Shown: positions 35,938 to 45,100 of the stretch, in pieces
Position numbering within the stretch: the first letter of the stretch is position 1
Layout: each line of letters opens with the position of its first letter
Origin: RBC074 sp964470555
GTDB lineage: Bacteria > Acidobacteriota > Blastocatellia > RBC074
DNA length: 64,000 nt
Direction of reading: 5' to 3'
NCBI GenBank assembly: GCA_964470555.1
Contig: CAYYDG010000036.1
Location: 1 to 64,000, forward strand
Made by a program: the position numbers and the translations under genes
The notes under the pieces: generated by a model
Databases searched by the model: none
Told to the model about the DNA's origin: nothing
The model's input: the letters and a program-made list of their open reading frames with translations, nothing else

Positions 35938-36985
35938 TCGCGGGCATTTGTTGCGTCACACAATGAATAGAACCAAGCCCCCAGATCAAATCCCAGCAAT
36001 CCATCCCTATGACTTTTCGGTCGGGAAACAACGATTGCAGAATTTCGCACGCTTTGGCGTCGTTGGCGTGGCGATAAGTCGGAACCAACACCAATGAATT
36101 GGCGATGTAAAAGTTGGCGTAACTCATCGGCACTCGCTGGTCGTCAATGTAACGAACTCCGGGCATCGGCATGGTTACGACGCGCAATGGCTGGCCGTCC
36201 TGATCTTTCATCGTCAGCAACCGCTCATAGTTTTCCTTCAGCGGTTCGTAGTTTTCGTCCTGCGGATCATCTTCCAGAACGGTGACGACCGTGTTGGGCG
36301 AAACAAAGCGCGTCAAGTCGTCAATGTGGCCGTCCGTATCGTCGCCAACGATTCCATCGCCCAGCCACAAAATGTTCGTCACGCCCAGATAATCTTTCAG
36401 GTACTGTTCAATCTGCTGACGGTTGAGATGTGGATTGCGATTCGGATTCAGCAAACAGGCTTCAGTCGTCAGCAACGTGCCGCGCCCGTTCACGTCAATC
36501 GAACCACCTTCCATGACGATGTTCGGTTGAAACAAGACTTCGCCCATCTCCTCGGCAATGCGCGTCGGAACCACATCGTCGTTGTCGCACGGCAGATACT
36601 TTCCGCCCCAGGCGTTGTAGCCCCAATCATTGATGGCGCGTTCGCGTTTGCGTTTACCTTCGAGGGCACGTTCACGAACGACATAAATCGGGCCGTGGTC
36701 ACGACACCAGGCGTCATCGGTTGGGTTCAGGTGAAATCGCACACGGTCGAGATTCACTCCACCAGCTTTCAATAATTGGCGAACTCGTTCGGCAAACTCT
36801 TCATCGGCCACGTTGATGCGAACCAGTTCTGATTCGCTCAGAAGTTTGGTCAATTCGACAAAGACCGCCGGAATCGGTTCAAAGCGTCCCGGCCAACTAG
36901 CTTCTTTGTGCGGCCACGACAGCCACGTTGCTTCGTGCGGTTCCCATTCGGCGGGCATGTGGTATCCAAGTTCGCGTGGATTCAT
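35930..36985 (-). CDS. aguA: Agmatine deiminase
   Basis: 351 residues. MPAEWEPHEATWLSWPH, WCRDHGPIYVV, MEGGSIDVNGRGTLLTTE, GDDTDGHIDDLTRFV and the nucleophilic cysteine (C342) in GSIHCVTQQ define the agmatine deiminase branch of the guanidino-modifying fold. It converts agmatine to N-carbamoylputrescine, the substrate of the aguB product encoded at 47731. The two genes point the same way, but ~10.7 kb of CRISPR-associated genes on the other strand lie between them. The 3' end overlaps the kelch gene by eight bases. Confidence 0.95.
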   Translation of the reverse strand: MNPRELGYHMPAEWEPHEATWLSWPHKEASWPGRFEPIPAVFVELTKLLSESELVRINVADEEFAERVRQLLKAGGVNLDRVRFHLNPTDDAWCRDHGPIYVVRERALEGKRKRERAINDWGYNAWGGKYLPCDNDDVVPTRIAEEMGEVLFQPNIVMEGGSIDVNGRGTLLTTEACLLNPNRNPHLNRQQIEQYLKDYLGVTNILWLGDGIVGDDTDGHIDDLTRFVSPNTVVTVLEDDPQDENYEPLKENYERLLTMKDQDGQPLRVVTMPMPGVRYIDDQRVPMSYANFYIANSLVLVPTYRHANDAKACEILQSLFPDRKVIGMDCWDLIWGLGSIHCVTQQMPAII

Positions 36986-37347
36986 TTTGGTAATAGGATC
37001 TTCAAAAGATTGATTGATGATTGTAATTTCGTCGGCAACTGGCCATCAGAAGCCAGGCAGTTTTGAGCGCGAAGACTATCAAATCAACGTCGCCTGAGCC
37101 ACACCACTTTGTCTACGGACGAAACCGACAAAAACTTCACCGAAATAATTGACTCATCCCATCCGCCCGCCTATATTGCGCGCCGAGCCGCGCTGACACT
37201 GCCAATGTCCAATCAAACCGAATGCCTAAGCCCCTCGGCAGTTGAGCGCCCCTCAGACCTGTCCACGCAGTATCGGATGGATTGTTTATTATGTCGTTCA
37301 GGCTGAGATCGAAAAGCCGACTCTTTCTCAAGACAAAGGCAAAGATA
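36986..37347. other. 362-base leader of the CRISPR-associated operon
   Basis: The gap between the divergent aguA and cmr1 genes must hold both promoters. No CRISPR repeats, no tRNA and no integrase are seen. A 10-base motif (ATTGATTGATGATTG region, 37009-37023) is inversely related to the aguB 3' end at 47735-47747, but it is too short and simple to be called a duplication. An AAAGG lies 10 bases before the cmr1 ATG. Confidence 0.5.
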
Positions 37348-38472
37348 ATGAACTCTGTGGAAATAAAGCTGAGAACCTTGACGCCAATTTACACTGGCGG
37401 CATTGAAGGCAAGTCGGAGCGGCTTCACACGCAAGGCATGCTAGGCAGTATGCGCTGGTGGTACGAAGCCATCCTGCGCGGTCAAGGCGTGCGGGCCTGT
37501 GATCCCAGCCGCCATAGCTGCCTCTACAATCCGAACAGCCGCCTCAACGTGGAAGAGCAGCTTTGCGGCGCTTGTCTGGTTTTCGGCGCTACCGGCTATG
37601 CGCGCCGCTTTCGGCTGGATGTGATTTCGCAGGATGCGCCCGCCTGGCCGTCGCGTGAACAGGCGCTAAACATCCGGCCTTACGGGCGCACACGCGGTTG
37701 GTATCTGAATCCCGGTCTGGTCGGCATGGAAACCCTACGGCTGATCGGCGCTGAAACGGAAGTAAATCGTATGCTTGCCTTGCTGCGCTTTCTTGAACGC
37801 TACGGCAGCATTGGCGCAAAACCGCAACACGGTCATGGGGTTTTCAGGATCGAAGAGCCTTTGCACAAGCAGGATGACAAGAACCCACTGGAATTTCCGG
37901 CGGGTTATCAAGCGGTTGGCGAACTGCCGGACTTGCGCGTGTTCACCTTCTTCAAATTCCGGTTCAACCCACAAAGCCCGACCTGGTGGACGCAGGTTCC
38001 GGGTCTGCGCGAACTGCGCAGCCGCCGCGAAGATTGGGCGATTATCGAAAAGCAGGCGGTGCAAGGAATGGTTCCGGTTTCTCCAGCGCTGAAAAATCAC
38101 ATTCGCTACGGGCATCAATGGTCGCAGTCCGTCGCGGTCTGGCTCTTCGGCACGCTGCGCGGCAACGAACGCATCCGCAGCAAGATCAGTTTCAGTTGGG
38201 CGTATCGCGTAGACAGTGGCTGGGAAATTCGCGGCTGGCTCTATCTGCCGCAAGATCAAACCGGACGCATCTTCGCTGATTATGCGGAAAACACCCGGCT
38301 GCTCAATTCCGTACTGTCAGACCCCAAAAGTTGGTTGCAGGCGCTCGGACTTCAGCAGGATTACAAAGTGCAAGGCGAAGTCACGCTCGAACCGCAACCC
38401 GTGACCTGGCGACCGAAAACGACTGAAGACGTGCAGCGCTTCCTCCGCGATGCACTGCGAATGAGGAATTGA
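37348..38472 (+). CDS. cmr1: Cmr1 family RAMP protein (Cas7-like)
   Basis: 374 residues from the ATG at 37348; the open frame extends to a TTG at 37282 without a ribosome site. LRTLTPIYTGG followed by GMLGSMRWWYEAILRG (residues 30-45) is the Cmr1 signature. A cysteine set (ACDPSRHSC, QLCGACLVFGATGYARRF) fits the Cmr1 metal site. YGSIGAKPQHGHGVFRI is the glycine-rich RAMP loop. In Cmr complexes Cmr1 caps the 3' end of the guide and helps select target RNA. The next gene begins 2 bases after the stop. Confidence 0.9.
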   Translation: MNSVEIKLRTLTPIYTGGIEGKSERLHTQGMLGSMRWWYEAILRGQGVRACDPSRHSCLYNPNSRLNVEEQLCGACLVFGATGYARRFRLDVISQDAPAWPSREQALNIRPYGRTRGWYLNPGLVGMETLRLIGAETEVNRMLALLRFLERYGSIGAKPQHGHGVFRIEEPLHKQDDKNPLEFPAGYQAVGELPDLRVFTFFKFRFNPQSPTWWTQVPGLRELRSRREDWAIIEKQAVQGMVPVSPALKNHIRYGHQWSQSVAVWLFGTLRGNERIRSKISFSWAYRVDSGWEIRGWLYLPQDQTGRIFADYAENTRLLNSVLSDPKSWLQALGLQQDYKVQGEVTLEPQPVTWRPKTTEDVQRFLRDALRMRN

Positions 38473-38474
38473 CC

Positions 38475-39944
38475 ATGATCGAAAGCATCAAGCTCCGCGA
38501 TTGGCGCGGCATCAAATCCGGCACGATTGAAGGCTTCCGCAAAATCAATCTGCTGGTCGGCCCCAACAATTCCGGTAAGTCCGCCGTGCTGGAAGCCATC
38601 TACCTGGCTTGCACCGCTAGCCGTCCGGCGGGAATGACGGACGAACGAGATCAGGAGCGTAAACCTTATGACACGACGGTTGCGGAAAACGACTTAACCG
38701 GCGATCACCCCATGCGGCGTGTTTGGGCGAAACACGGTTATGGCTTGGAACAAGATGGTCTCGGCGAGTGGGAGACCGGGCAAATCAAAATTCATCAGAA
38801 AAACAAAGAAACCAAGCTGCCGGATTTCAGCCTTTTTCCTGCGGGCGGTTTTGAGAAAGGCGACGAACGTTTCAGCGCCGTCTTCGGACTTGAATCGCAA
38901 GACCGAACCCAGCAACCGTATGAAATGAAGCTGGCGGAGATTCAGCAACGCATCGTGTCGCTGAGACAGGAGCTTGAGACTCCGTTTCGGGAAGGCATCG
39001 CAGGAATTGGAGAAGAACAGGAACGCCGGCGCGGACAGGAAGTCGAGCAGATTGAAAAGAAAATAGAAAGCACGGAAGACGAGAAGGGAGAACTGCAAAA
39101 GGCCGAACAGGCGCGTGGACGAAGAATCCAGTTGCTGGCAGACCGGCTGATGCAGGAAGGGCTGCCCGATTTTTCGCAAAGCCGACTGATTTATTGCTGG
39201 CACGAGAGCTTGTCATACGGCTACAAAGGCGACGCGGCATGGATCATCAAAGGCGAACAGCTTCCTCTGGCAAAGCACGTCATCCTGCACGACCTTTCCA
39301 AAGTTACTGGCTACATCCCGACTGATTTCGTGCGGCAAAACTTTTTCCAAAAGCCTGATCGGTTGCAGAAACTCACCGAATCCTTTCAGCGCATTTTCAG
39401 CTTTGAGCAGTGCGCGATTCAATTTCAGGCTGCCCCGGAAGACAACAAACTGGCTCAAGCCTGGGTTTCGGCCAATGGACAAGTCTATGTGCCAATTGAT
39501 GCCTTTGGCGATGGTGCGCGCAGCGTCTTCAAGCTGTTAGTTACATTGCATGTCCTGGTTGATGCAGTCAGCGAAGAAGAACCGGGATTGCTGATTTGGG
39601 AAGAGCCGGAGTTGTTCCAGAACCCGCAGCCGCTAGGTCAGCTAATCAAAGAAGTAGTCACCTTAGTTAAGGTAAAGCCGATTCAAGTTTTTATTGCTAG
39701 CCACAGCATGGAAGTACCTGCACACTTTGTTCGTTTGGTCAGGAGGCAGCAGTTGGGGGAGGCGGATTTAGTAGTTATCAAAACGAGGCTGTATGAGGAG
39801 AAACTGCTATCTGCTCAGTTCGACCAACGTAATGTTGTGGCCTGGATCAGAATGAAAAAGGATTTACGAACGCCAACCGGAGAGGTGGACAGCCCGCTTA
39901 TCTATCAATTGGAGGGGGAAGACGATGAACAAGAAGAAGATTAA
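38475..39944 (+). CDS. OLD/SMC-like ABC ATPase embedded in the CRISPR operon
   Basis: 489 residues from the ATG at 38475, with GAGG 7 bases upstream; the TTG at 38469 overlaps the cmr1 stop. Walker A is GPNNSGKS (29-36) in the start typical of RecF/OLD-type ATPases (IKLRDWRGIKSGTIEGF). Residues about 150-222 are a heptad-rich coiled coil (QIEKKIESTEDEKGELQ). The signature-like FGDGARS is at 344-350, Walker B LLIWEEPE at 372-379 and the switch histidine in IASHS at 407-411. It lacks a fused TOPRIM domain; the next gene supplies one and overlaps it by 20 bases. The layout resembles AriA-AriB (PARIS) or a split OLD nuclease. Such ATPases sense phage or DNA cues and license a nuclease. The role with the Cmr genes is inferred. 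Confidence 0.85.
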   Translation: MIESIKLRDWRGIKSGTIEGFRKINLLVGPNNSGKSAVLEAIYLACTASRPAGMTDERDQERKPYDTTVAENDLTGDHPMRRVWAKHGYGLEQDGLGEWETGQIKIHQKNKETKLPDFSLFPAGGFEKGDERFSAVFGLESQDRTQQPYEMKLAEIQQRIVSLRQELETPFREGIAGIGEEQERRRGQEVEQIEKKIESTEDEKGELQKAEQARGRRIQLLADRLMQEGLPDFSQSRLIYCWHESLSYGYKGDAAWIIKGEQLPLAKHVILHDLSKVTGYIPTDFVRQNFFQKPDRLQKLTESFQRIFSFEQCAIQFQAAPEDNKLAQAWVSANGQVYVPIDAFGDGARSVFKLLVTLHVLVDAVSEEEPGLLIWEEPELFQNPQPLGQLIKEVVTLVKVKPIQVFIASHSMEVPAHFVRLVRRQQLGEADLVVIKTRLYEEKLLSAQFDQRNVVAWIRMKKDLRTPTGEVDSPLIYQLEGEDDEQEED

Positions 39945-40665
39945 CTTCCTTGCCCTATGTGAGGGTGCGACTGAAAAGATGATTGTGGATAAGCTCGAAA
40001 AGCTGCGCGATCAGACAATCACCTGTTATGACCTTGGAGGTGATGGAAATCTGGAGGAAAGACTTAAAGAGAATATTGATACGGTTATCGAAAATGCCAA
40101 GGTTGACCAGGAAACAGCCACGGCGATGCTTGTGCTTGTAGATCGGGATGACAAAGAGATTGCTAGCCGTTGCCAAAAGGTACTCGCCGTTGTGAAGAAT
40201 AACTTTGACCGCAATGCTGAGTTTGAAAAGACCTCTTTGGACAATGTTTTCATTCTAAAGACAACGCTGGAAAATCTTAGACTTGTCCTCCACGTGTCAA
40301 GTTATCGCTGTGAGCCTGCTTCCATTGGCTATACGTCTGATGACTATGTGCTGAAACTTGCGCTCACACAGACAATAGCCTCTCGCTTGTTGGGAGAGGA
40401 CAAAAGCAAGAAAAAAGAATGGACGATTACAAAAGAAAAGCTTCTGCTCAAGATACAAGAGGAAATGCCTAAGCTACTGAAGGACAATGGAATTCCATCA
40501 TTGTCGGCCAAGCAGTACCTAAGGCTCTATGCAGCACTGGTTGCCCCGAAGAAATCAGTTCCCGGTTTTGCTGGAACAGTTTTGGAGCACTCTGATCCTT
40601 CAGAGATCCAAACTGTTTTTGAGTCATTCATCACAGCAATTGGGTATCTGAGGAGCGAATCATGA
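39925..40665 (+). CDS. TOPRIM-like nuclease candidate, partner of the ATPase
   Basis: 246 residues. FLALCEGATEKMIVDKL carries the TOPRIM glutamate (E13), and AMLVLVDRDDKE carries the DxD pair (D73, D75). These are the metal-binding residues of OLD-type and PARIS-type TOPRIM nucleases and of primases. The remaining ~160 residues are helical and unrecognised. It overlaps the ATPase gene by 20 bases and the next gene by an ATGA, so it is translated as part of the operon. Hand counts give 22 of 60 G+C at 40201-40260, against 35 of 60 in the following gene (41521-41580), suggesting a different origin. Alternatives: RNA ligase-like or DUF4276-type TOPRIM proteins of unknown activity. Confidence 0.72.
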   Translation: MNKKKINFLALCEGATEKMIVDKLEKLRDQTITCYDLGGDGNLEERLKENIDTVIENAKVDQETATAMLVLVDRDDKEIASRCQKVLAVVKNNFDRNAEFEKTSLDNVFILKTTLENLRLVLHVSSYRCEPASIGYTSDDYVLKLALTQTIASRLLGEDKSKKKEWTITKEKLLLKIQEEMPKLLKDNGIPSLSAKQYLRLYAALVAPKKSVPGFAGTVLEHSDPSEIQTVFESFITAIGYLRSES

Positions 40666-42119
40666 TTCACGACTATTTTGCCGCGTATTCCTACCTTGAC
40701 AGCTATGACCACGTACAGCGTCGGGTGATTGATTATCTGGTGGGGGAAAAGACTCCGCCGGAAGAATTCGCCTGGCTTTCGGCCATCCAGGACCCGGCGG
40801 CCAAAGTCGAGATGCTGGCGCTGGCGCAGCTTTCAGTCAAAAACTACGCCACCAGTGGCGACCCGCGCGAACGGTCTGGCGGTCTCAAACGTGCGCTGCC
40901 CGACGTCAGCCGAAGCTTTGAGCAACGTGTAGACAAAGAACTCACGCCGCTTGGATTGACGCCTGCGTTGCCGGCGCTCGATGAGTTGCCGGAATTGAGC
41001 TTCGCGCTTCATTTTCGCTTCCGGCTGCGGCAACCGTACCTCTCGCACGATGAATCCGTGCTTTACCTGCTCGACAATCCGGTCAGGAAAGAGAAGGTCT
41101 TCCGTTTGCCTTACGTCGCGCCGACGCAATGGAAAGGAACGCTGCATTCAGTGATGGTGCAGCAACTGGCTGCCGAGTGGGACGGAAAGAAGGATCAGGA
41201 TGCTACCCATGAAGCGTTGAAGAAATTCATTGAGCAGCGCACGAGATTGCTTGTGCTATTCGGGTCGGAGAAAGATCTGTTTTCGGAAGACTCAAGAAAA
41301 AAGGAAAACCTCTTTTTGGATAACGTGCTCCCGGATCGTTTCAAAAAAGACGCTGCGAAAAGCTATCGCGCGCAAATTAAGGAATTGCTCAACAAGAATA
41401 GTGACAAGAAAAACAATGAATTCTTCGCCGGGCGTCTGCAATTTTATCCCAGCTTCTTTACTCAGCTTGGTCTGGAAGTGATGAACCCGCATTCCCGCAA
41501 GACCGGCTCCGGCGAAGTGCCCATCCTGTTTGAAACCGTTCCCAGAGGAGCCGAAGCCGGATTCACGCTGCTCTACGTCCCGCACGATTGCGTCGGCCAG
41601 CAGCGAGCCCCACTGGTTCGCCAGCAAGTCGCCGAAGACCTGAAGCTGATTGCGCACGGCTTGTACGAGATGTTTTGTCTGTATGGTTTCGGCGCGAAAG
41701 TCACCAGCGGCTTCGGACGCGCGGAAGAAAAGATCGAAGGGAAACTGGCGCTGCGCGCACGGAATCTGAATTTGTCGGACGCGGGTAAAGCAGTGAGCCA
41801 GCCGACTGGTGCGGCTCCCTTGCCCAAGTACCTGGAAGCGCCGGATCGTTTGAAGCCGGAATACCGCAACCCGGACGGCACATTCCGCGAACGCTCCGAA
41901 GCCGAGTTGAAACAGATGGGCAAGATGTCCCGCTGGGAATACGACAAAGCCCGCCGCTGGTGGCTGGCGCAGGCGGAAAAAGCGAAACAGCCCGTGCTGG
42001 AAAACAAACCCGCGAAACCTGCCTGGCCGGAAGTGGAGTTCAGAAGCTTTGCCGAGCTTGAACAGAAAGCGGCGCAAGCGGCGGAGGCGTTGCAAAAGGA
42101 GATGCGTCGTGAGCGTTGA
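40662..42119 (+). CDS. Cmr6-like RAMP protein with long N- and C-terminal extensions
   Basis: 485 residues, much longer than a typical Cmr6. The central part has LPYVAPTQWKGTLHSVMVQQL (the RAMP pattern in which a loop precedes a helix), GRLQFYPSFF, EVMNPHSRKTGSGEVPILFE and FGAKVTSGFGRAEE, the glycine-rich loop. The NPH...PI.FE order is that of Cmr6. Residues 1-85 and the charged helical tail (about 380-485, KARRWWLAQAEKAKQ) are additions. Cmr6 packs with Cmr1 at the 3' end of the guide. It starts within the TOPRIM stop codon (ATGA) and overlaps csx11 by 11 bases. Confidence 0.75.
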   Translation: MIHDYFAAYSYLDSYDHVQRRVIDYLVGEKTPPEEFAWLSAIQDPAAKVEMLALAQLSVKNYATSGDPRERSGGLKRALPDVSRSFEQRVDKELTPLGLTPALPALDELPELSFALHFRFRLRQPYLSHDESVLYLLDNPVRKEKVFRLPYVAPTQWKGTLHSVMVQQLAAEWDGKKDQDATHEALKKFIEQRTRLLVLFGSEKDLFSEDSRKKENLFLDNVLPDRFKKDAAKSYRAQIKELLNKNSDKKNNEFFAGRLQFYPSFFTQLGLEVMNPHSRKTGSGEVPILFETVPRGAEAGFTLLYVPHDCVGQQRAPLVRQQVAEDLKLIAHGLYEMFCLYGFGAKVTSGFGRAEEKIEGKLALRARNLNLSDAGKAVSQPTGAAPLPKYLEAPDRLKPEYRNPDGTFRERSEAELKQMGKMSRWEYDKARRWWLAQAEKAKQPVLENKPAKPAWPEVEFRSFAELEQKAAQAAEALQKEMRRER

Positions 42120-45100
42120 CCTGGAAGTATTGCGGACAAATCGAGAGGCTTTGCTGTTGGCGGAGGTGGCGGCCTGGCTGCACGATATGGGCAAGTGTGA
42201 CGACAGACACATTACGGAAGAGTCGTCAGATAAGAAAGGCACGACAGGCTATCAATACAAGCAGCATCACAACAGTTTGGTTTCGGGCTACTCAGTAACT
42301 ATAGCTGGCGAATCAGTGACTTTGGCTGATCTTATCGAAAGAGGTGTGCCAGGAAACATCAAGGAAGTAAGCGAACTATGGCTGGTTCGGGCCTTAGGGC
42401 GCTGTCACAATGCTGCGCATACTGAGAAAGAAGAAAAATATTTACTGGCGACTCAAAAAGCAGCGAACACGCGGGCAAGCAACACTTTTGGCTGGGAATC
42501 GGCGCCAATCAGCGGCTTAGAATCATTGCTCAAAAAGATTGACTTCACCGGACTAACCAATCGCGTTAAGTCCAAAGAGCAGATATACGATTCTTTCAAA
42601 CAGGCACTGGGAGATACACGGCGGCCAGATAACGAAGTGAGCCTATGGGATTGGGGGAGTGCCGTAGCTACACTTTATAAGGCGGCTTTGGCCGCAGCGC
42701 TGCTCGGCAATAAGCCCAGCCCCGAAGAAATTAAATGGCGGTTGTTGAGTGTTCGGTTCGACGGGCAGGAAGCGCTTTCACGTGCAACGAAACTGCCCGA
42801 CCTGCTCGCCAGACAGAAAATTATTCTGGATGGATTGCGGAGAGTAAGAGACCTGCTGGAAGAGCAGTATCCGCTTGGCACGGAAGTCTACTGTGATAAC
42901 AGCGGCAGCATTTATGTTATTCCCGATATAAAAGACTTGCTGCAACTGAAAAACGGCGAAGGAAAATCCCTGGAAACGTTGATTAACGAGCAATTCAGTT
43001 CCGGCACAATCACTAGCGATCCTCGACTACGTCAAAAGCTGTGTCTAAATGGTGAGATTGTCCTTCTAATAACGCCTGATACAACCCCGTGGCGGGCGCA
43101 GCCAGTTAGAGGGTTAGGGCACACTGAAGAACCGCCACCAATCGAATCACATCTGCATGAGCCTGATACGTGCGGCGCTTCCGCTTCTTCTGTTCGCACT
43201 TGGTGGAAAAAACATGCAGAAGACATCTGTTCAGTTTGCCGACTGCGCCCCCAGGGATGGGCTGCAGAAGATTACGATGAACATTACCGTAGAAAATCCC
43301 AACACATTGAATGCCTTGAAAAGTGTCTGACCTGTAAAGGAATCAAACGTAAAGTTTGCTCGATTTGTGAGGAGCGGCGGGAAGACCGCTCGATAGAATG
43401 GGCAAGTAAGAAGCTAGACACAACAATCTGGATTGATGAAGTCGCTGGCATAACTGGTAGACTGGCTTTGATCACAGGTAGCTTTGATCTTACTGAGTGG
43501 CAGAACGGGAAAGCAGTGTTTTATCCGGAGAGCAAAGGCGATCAACAGGCCGATAAACTGGCAGAGCCGTCTAAGGTTTATCAGATAAAGGTGTTCGATG
43601 AGAACCTGACGGATGGGCAAAAGATTGTTTTATCTGGTGATGAGTACAGACTGTGTTTGCGGCGCGGCCTTTTGGCCAGTCTTCAACGTGTTCAGAATTC
43701 GCTTCAGCCACTGCGAATGAACTCATTGAAGGTGAAGTGTGGCAATCGTCCAATGCTTGACTTTGTAATTAGCGACATTGAGAGACGCAGCGACGGAAGT
43801 TTATGTTTGAAGTCAGTTTCCCCTTTGACTGGTTGTGCGGGCGAAAATGAGTGTCAGGCATTAGGCATCACGTTTCAGGTGGCGGATTCAGGCTCTGCGC
43901 TTATTGCCAATGACCCCCAGTCTTTGAATAAGGTGATGAAGGTTATTCTCCACGATGGAATTATGGTTGGAGCAGGATTTGATAGCTATCGAATGAAAGA
44001 GGCTCTGACCTTCACCAGAATCCAGAGCATCTGGAGAACATTCGAAGGCTTCTGGAAAAAGATCGAGTACAGCCTGAGTAAAGAAAGCTGCGTTGGGTTA
44101 ATTGCGCCGCGTCTGCGCATTGAAGCGGAGTATTCCGCTTCCGCCCAATCGGACTCACTGATCCCTTCCCACAGCTACGAGGTCAAAGTCGAAAATCAGC
44201 GGCTCAGCATTGTGTGCGTCAAAGAGGGGGAGTTCCTGACGGCGGAAAATTTGCATTACCTCGCCAAACAATTCGATCCAGAACAAGGGCAGAAAGATTA
44301 CAACACGGCAGCAATGTTTGTGCGCGATGTGCTGGTGAAGAAAGGTGAATTCGAGGTTGAAGAGCCGACCGGCTACGGTAATCCGAACAAACTGCGCGGC
44401 AAACTGAAGATCAAAAATGTCGTGCCCGAGCCTACACCTTACGTTCCCGCCATCACGATTCTGGCCGAACCGCGCAACTTTATGGCGCTGGTTCCGGCGG
44501 ACAAGGCTTTGAATGTGGTCGAGGCAATCAAGGCGAAGTACGAAATCGAAATGGGCAAGGTTCGCAACCGGCTGCCGTTGACAGTCGGCGTAGTCTTCGC
44601 CGGATCGCGCACGCCGCTGGCCGCCTTGCTGGACGCGGGCAGGCGAATGTTGAAGTTCAAGTCGGCGGAAAAGAAATGGAAGGTTGTCAACGCCACAGAC
44701 GATTCATTCAAAACAGACGTTGATGCCGCTGGAAACGAAGTTCGCACTTCAAGCCGAAGGCTGGATTTAGAAAGCGACGGCGCCATTCCGAAGAAAATCA
44801 TCTGGCACTTTCCGAACAAAATGGGAGACGGCTCAGAAGACCATTGGTATCCGTACTTTTTCACCGATACTGCGCCGGATGGAACGCGCAGGATGTTTCA
44901 ATCGCCCGATGGCAGCCGACAGCTTATTCACGTCGGCGATTTGAGGAACACAGATGAAGTCATCGTCCAGCCTTCGACCTTTGACTTCGAGTTTCTCGAT
45001 TCAGCGGCGCAGCGATTTGAGATCAGCTACAAAGACGGCAAGCGGCGCAGCCGGGAACGGCAGGCGCGGCCTTATTACCTGGAAGAGGTCGAAGACTTCC

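Noticed and set aside
36986..37347. CRISPR array or leader beside the cmr operon
   Set aside because: Read base by base, no repeated 25-40 base unit is present.
38475..39944. Naming the ATPase as AriA of PARIS
   Set aside because: The general fold agrees, but the partner lacks recognisable DUF4435 features and is not diagnostic, so only the broader class is claimed.
39925..40665. Reading the TOPRIM protein as a CARF or NucC-type cOA effector
   Set aside because: No Rossmann CARF pattern is present; the E and DxD motifs fit TOPRIM, and the cyclase that would make the ligand appears inactive.
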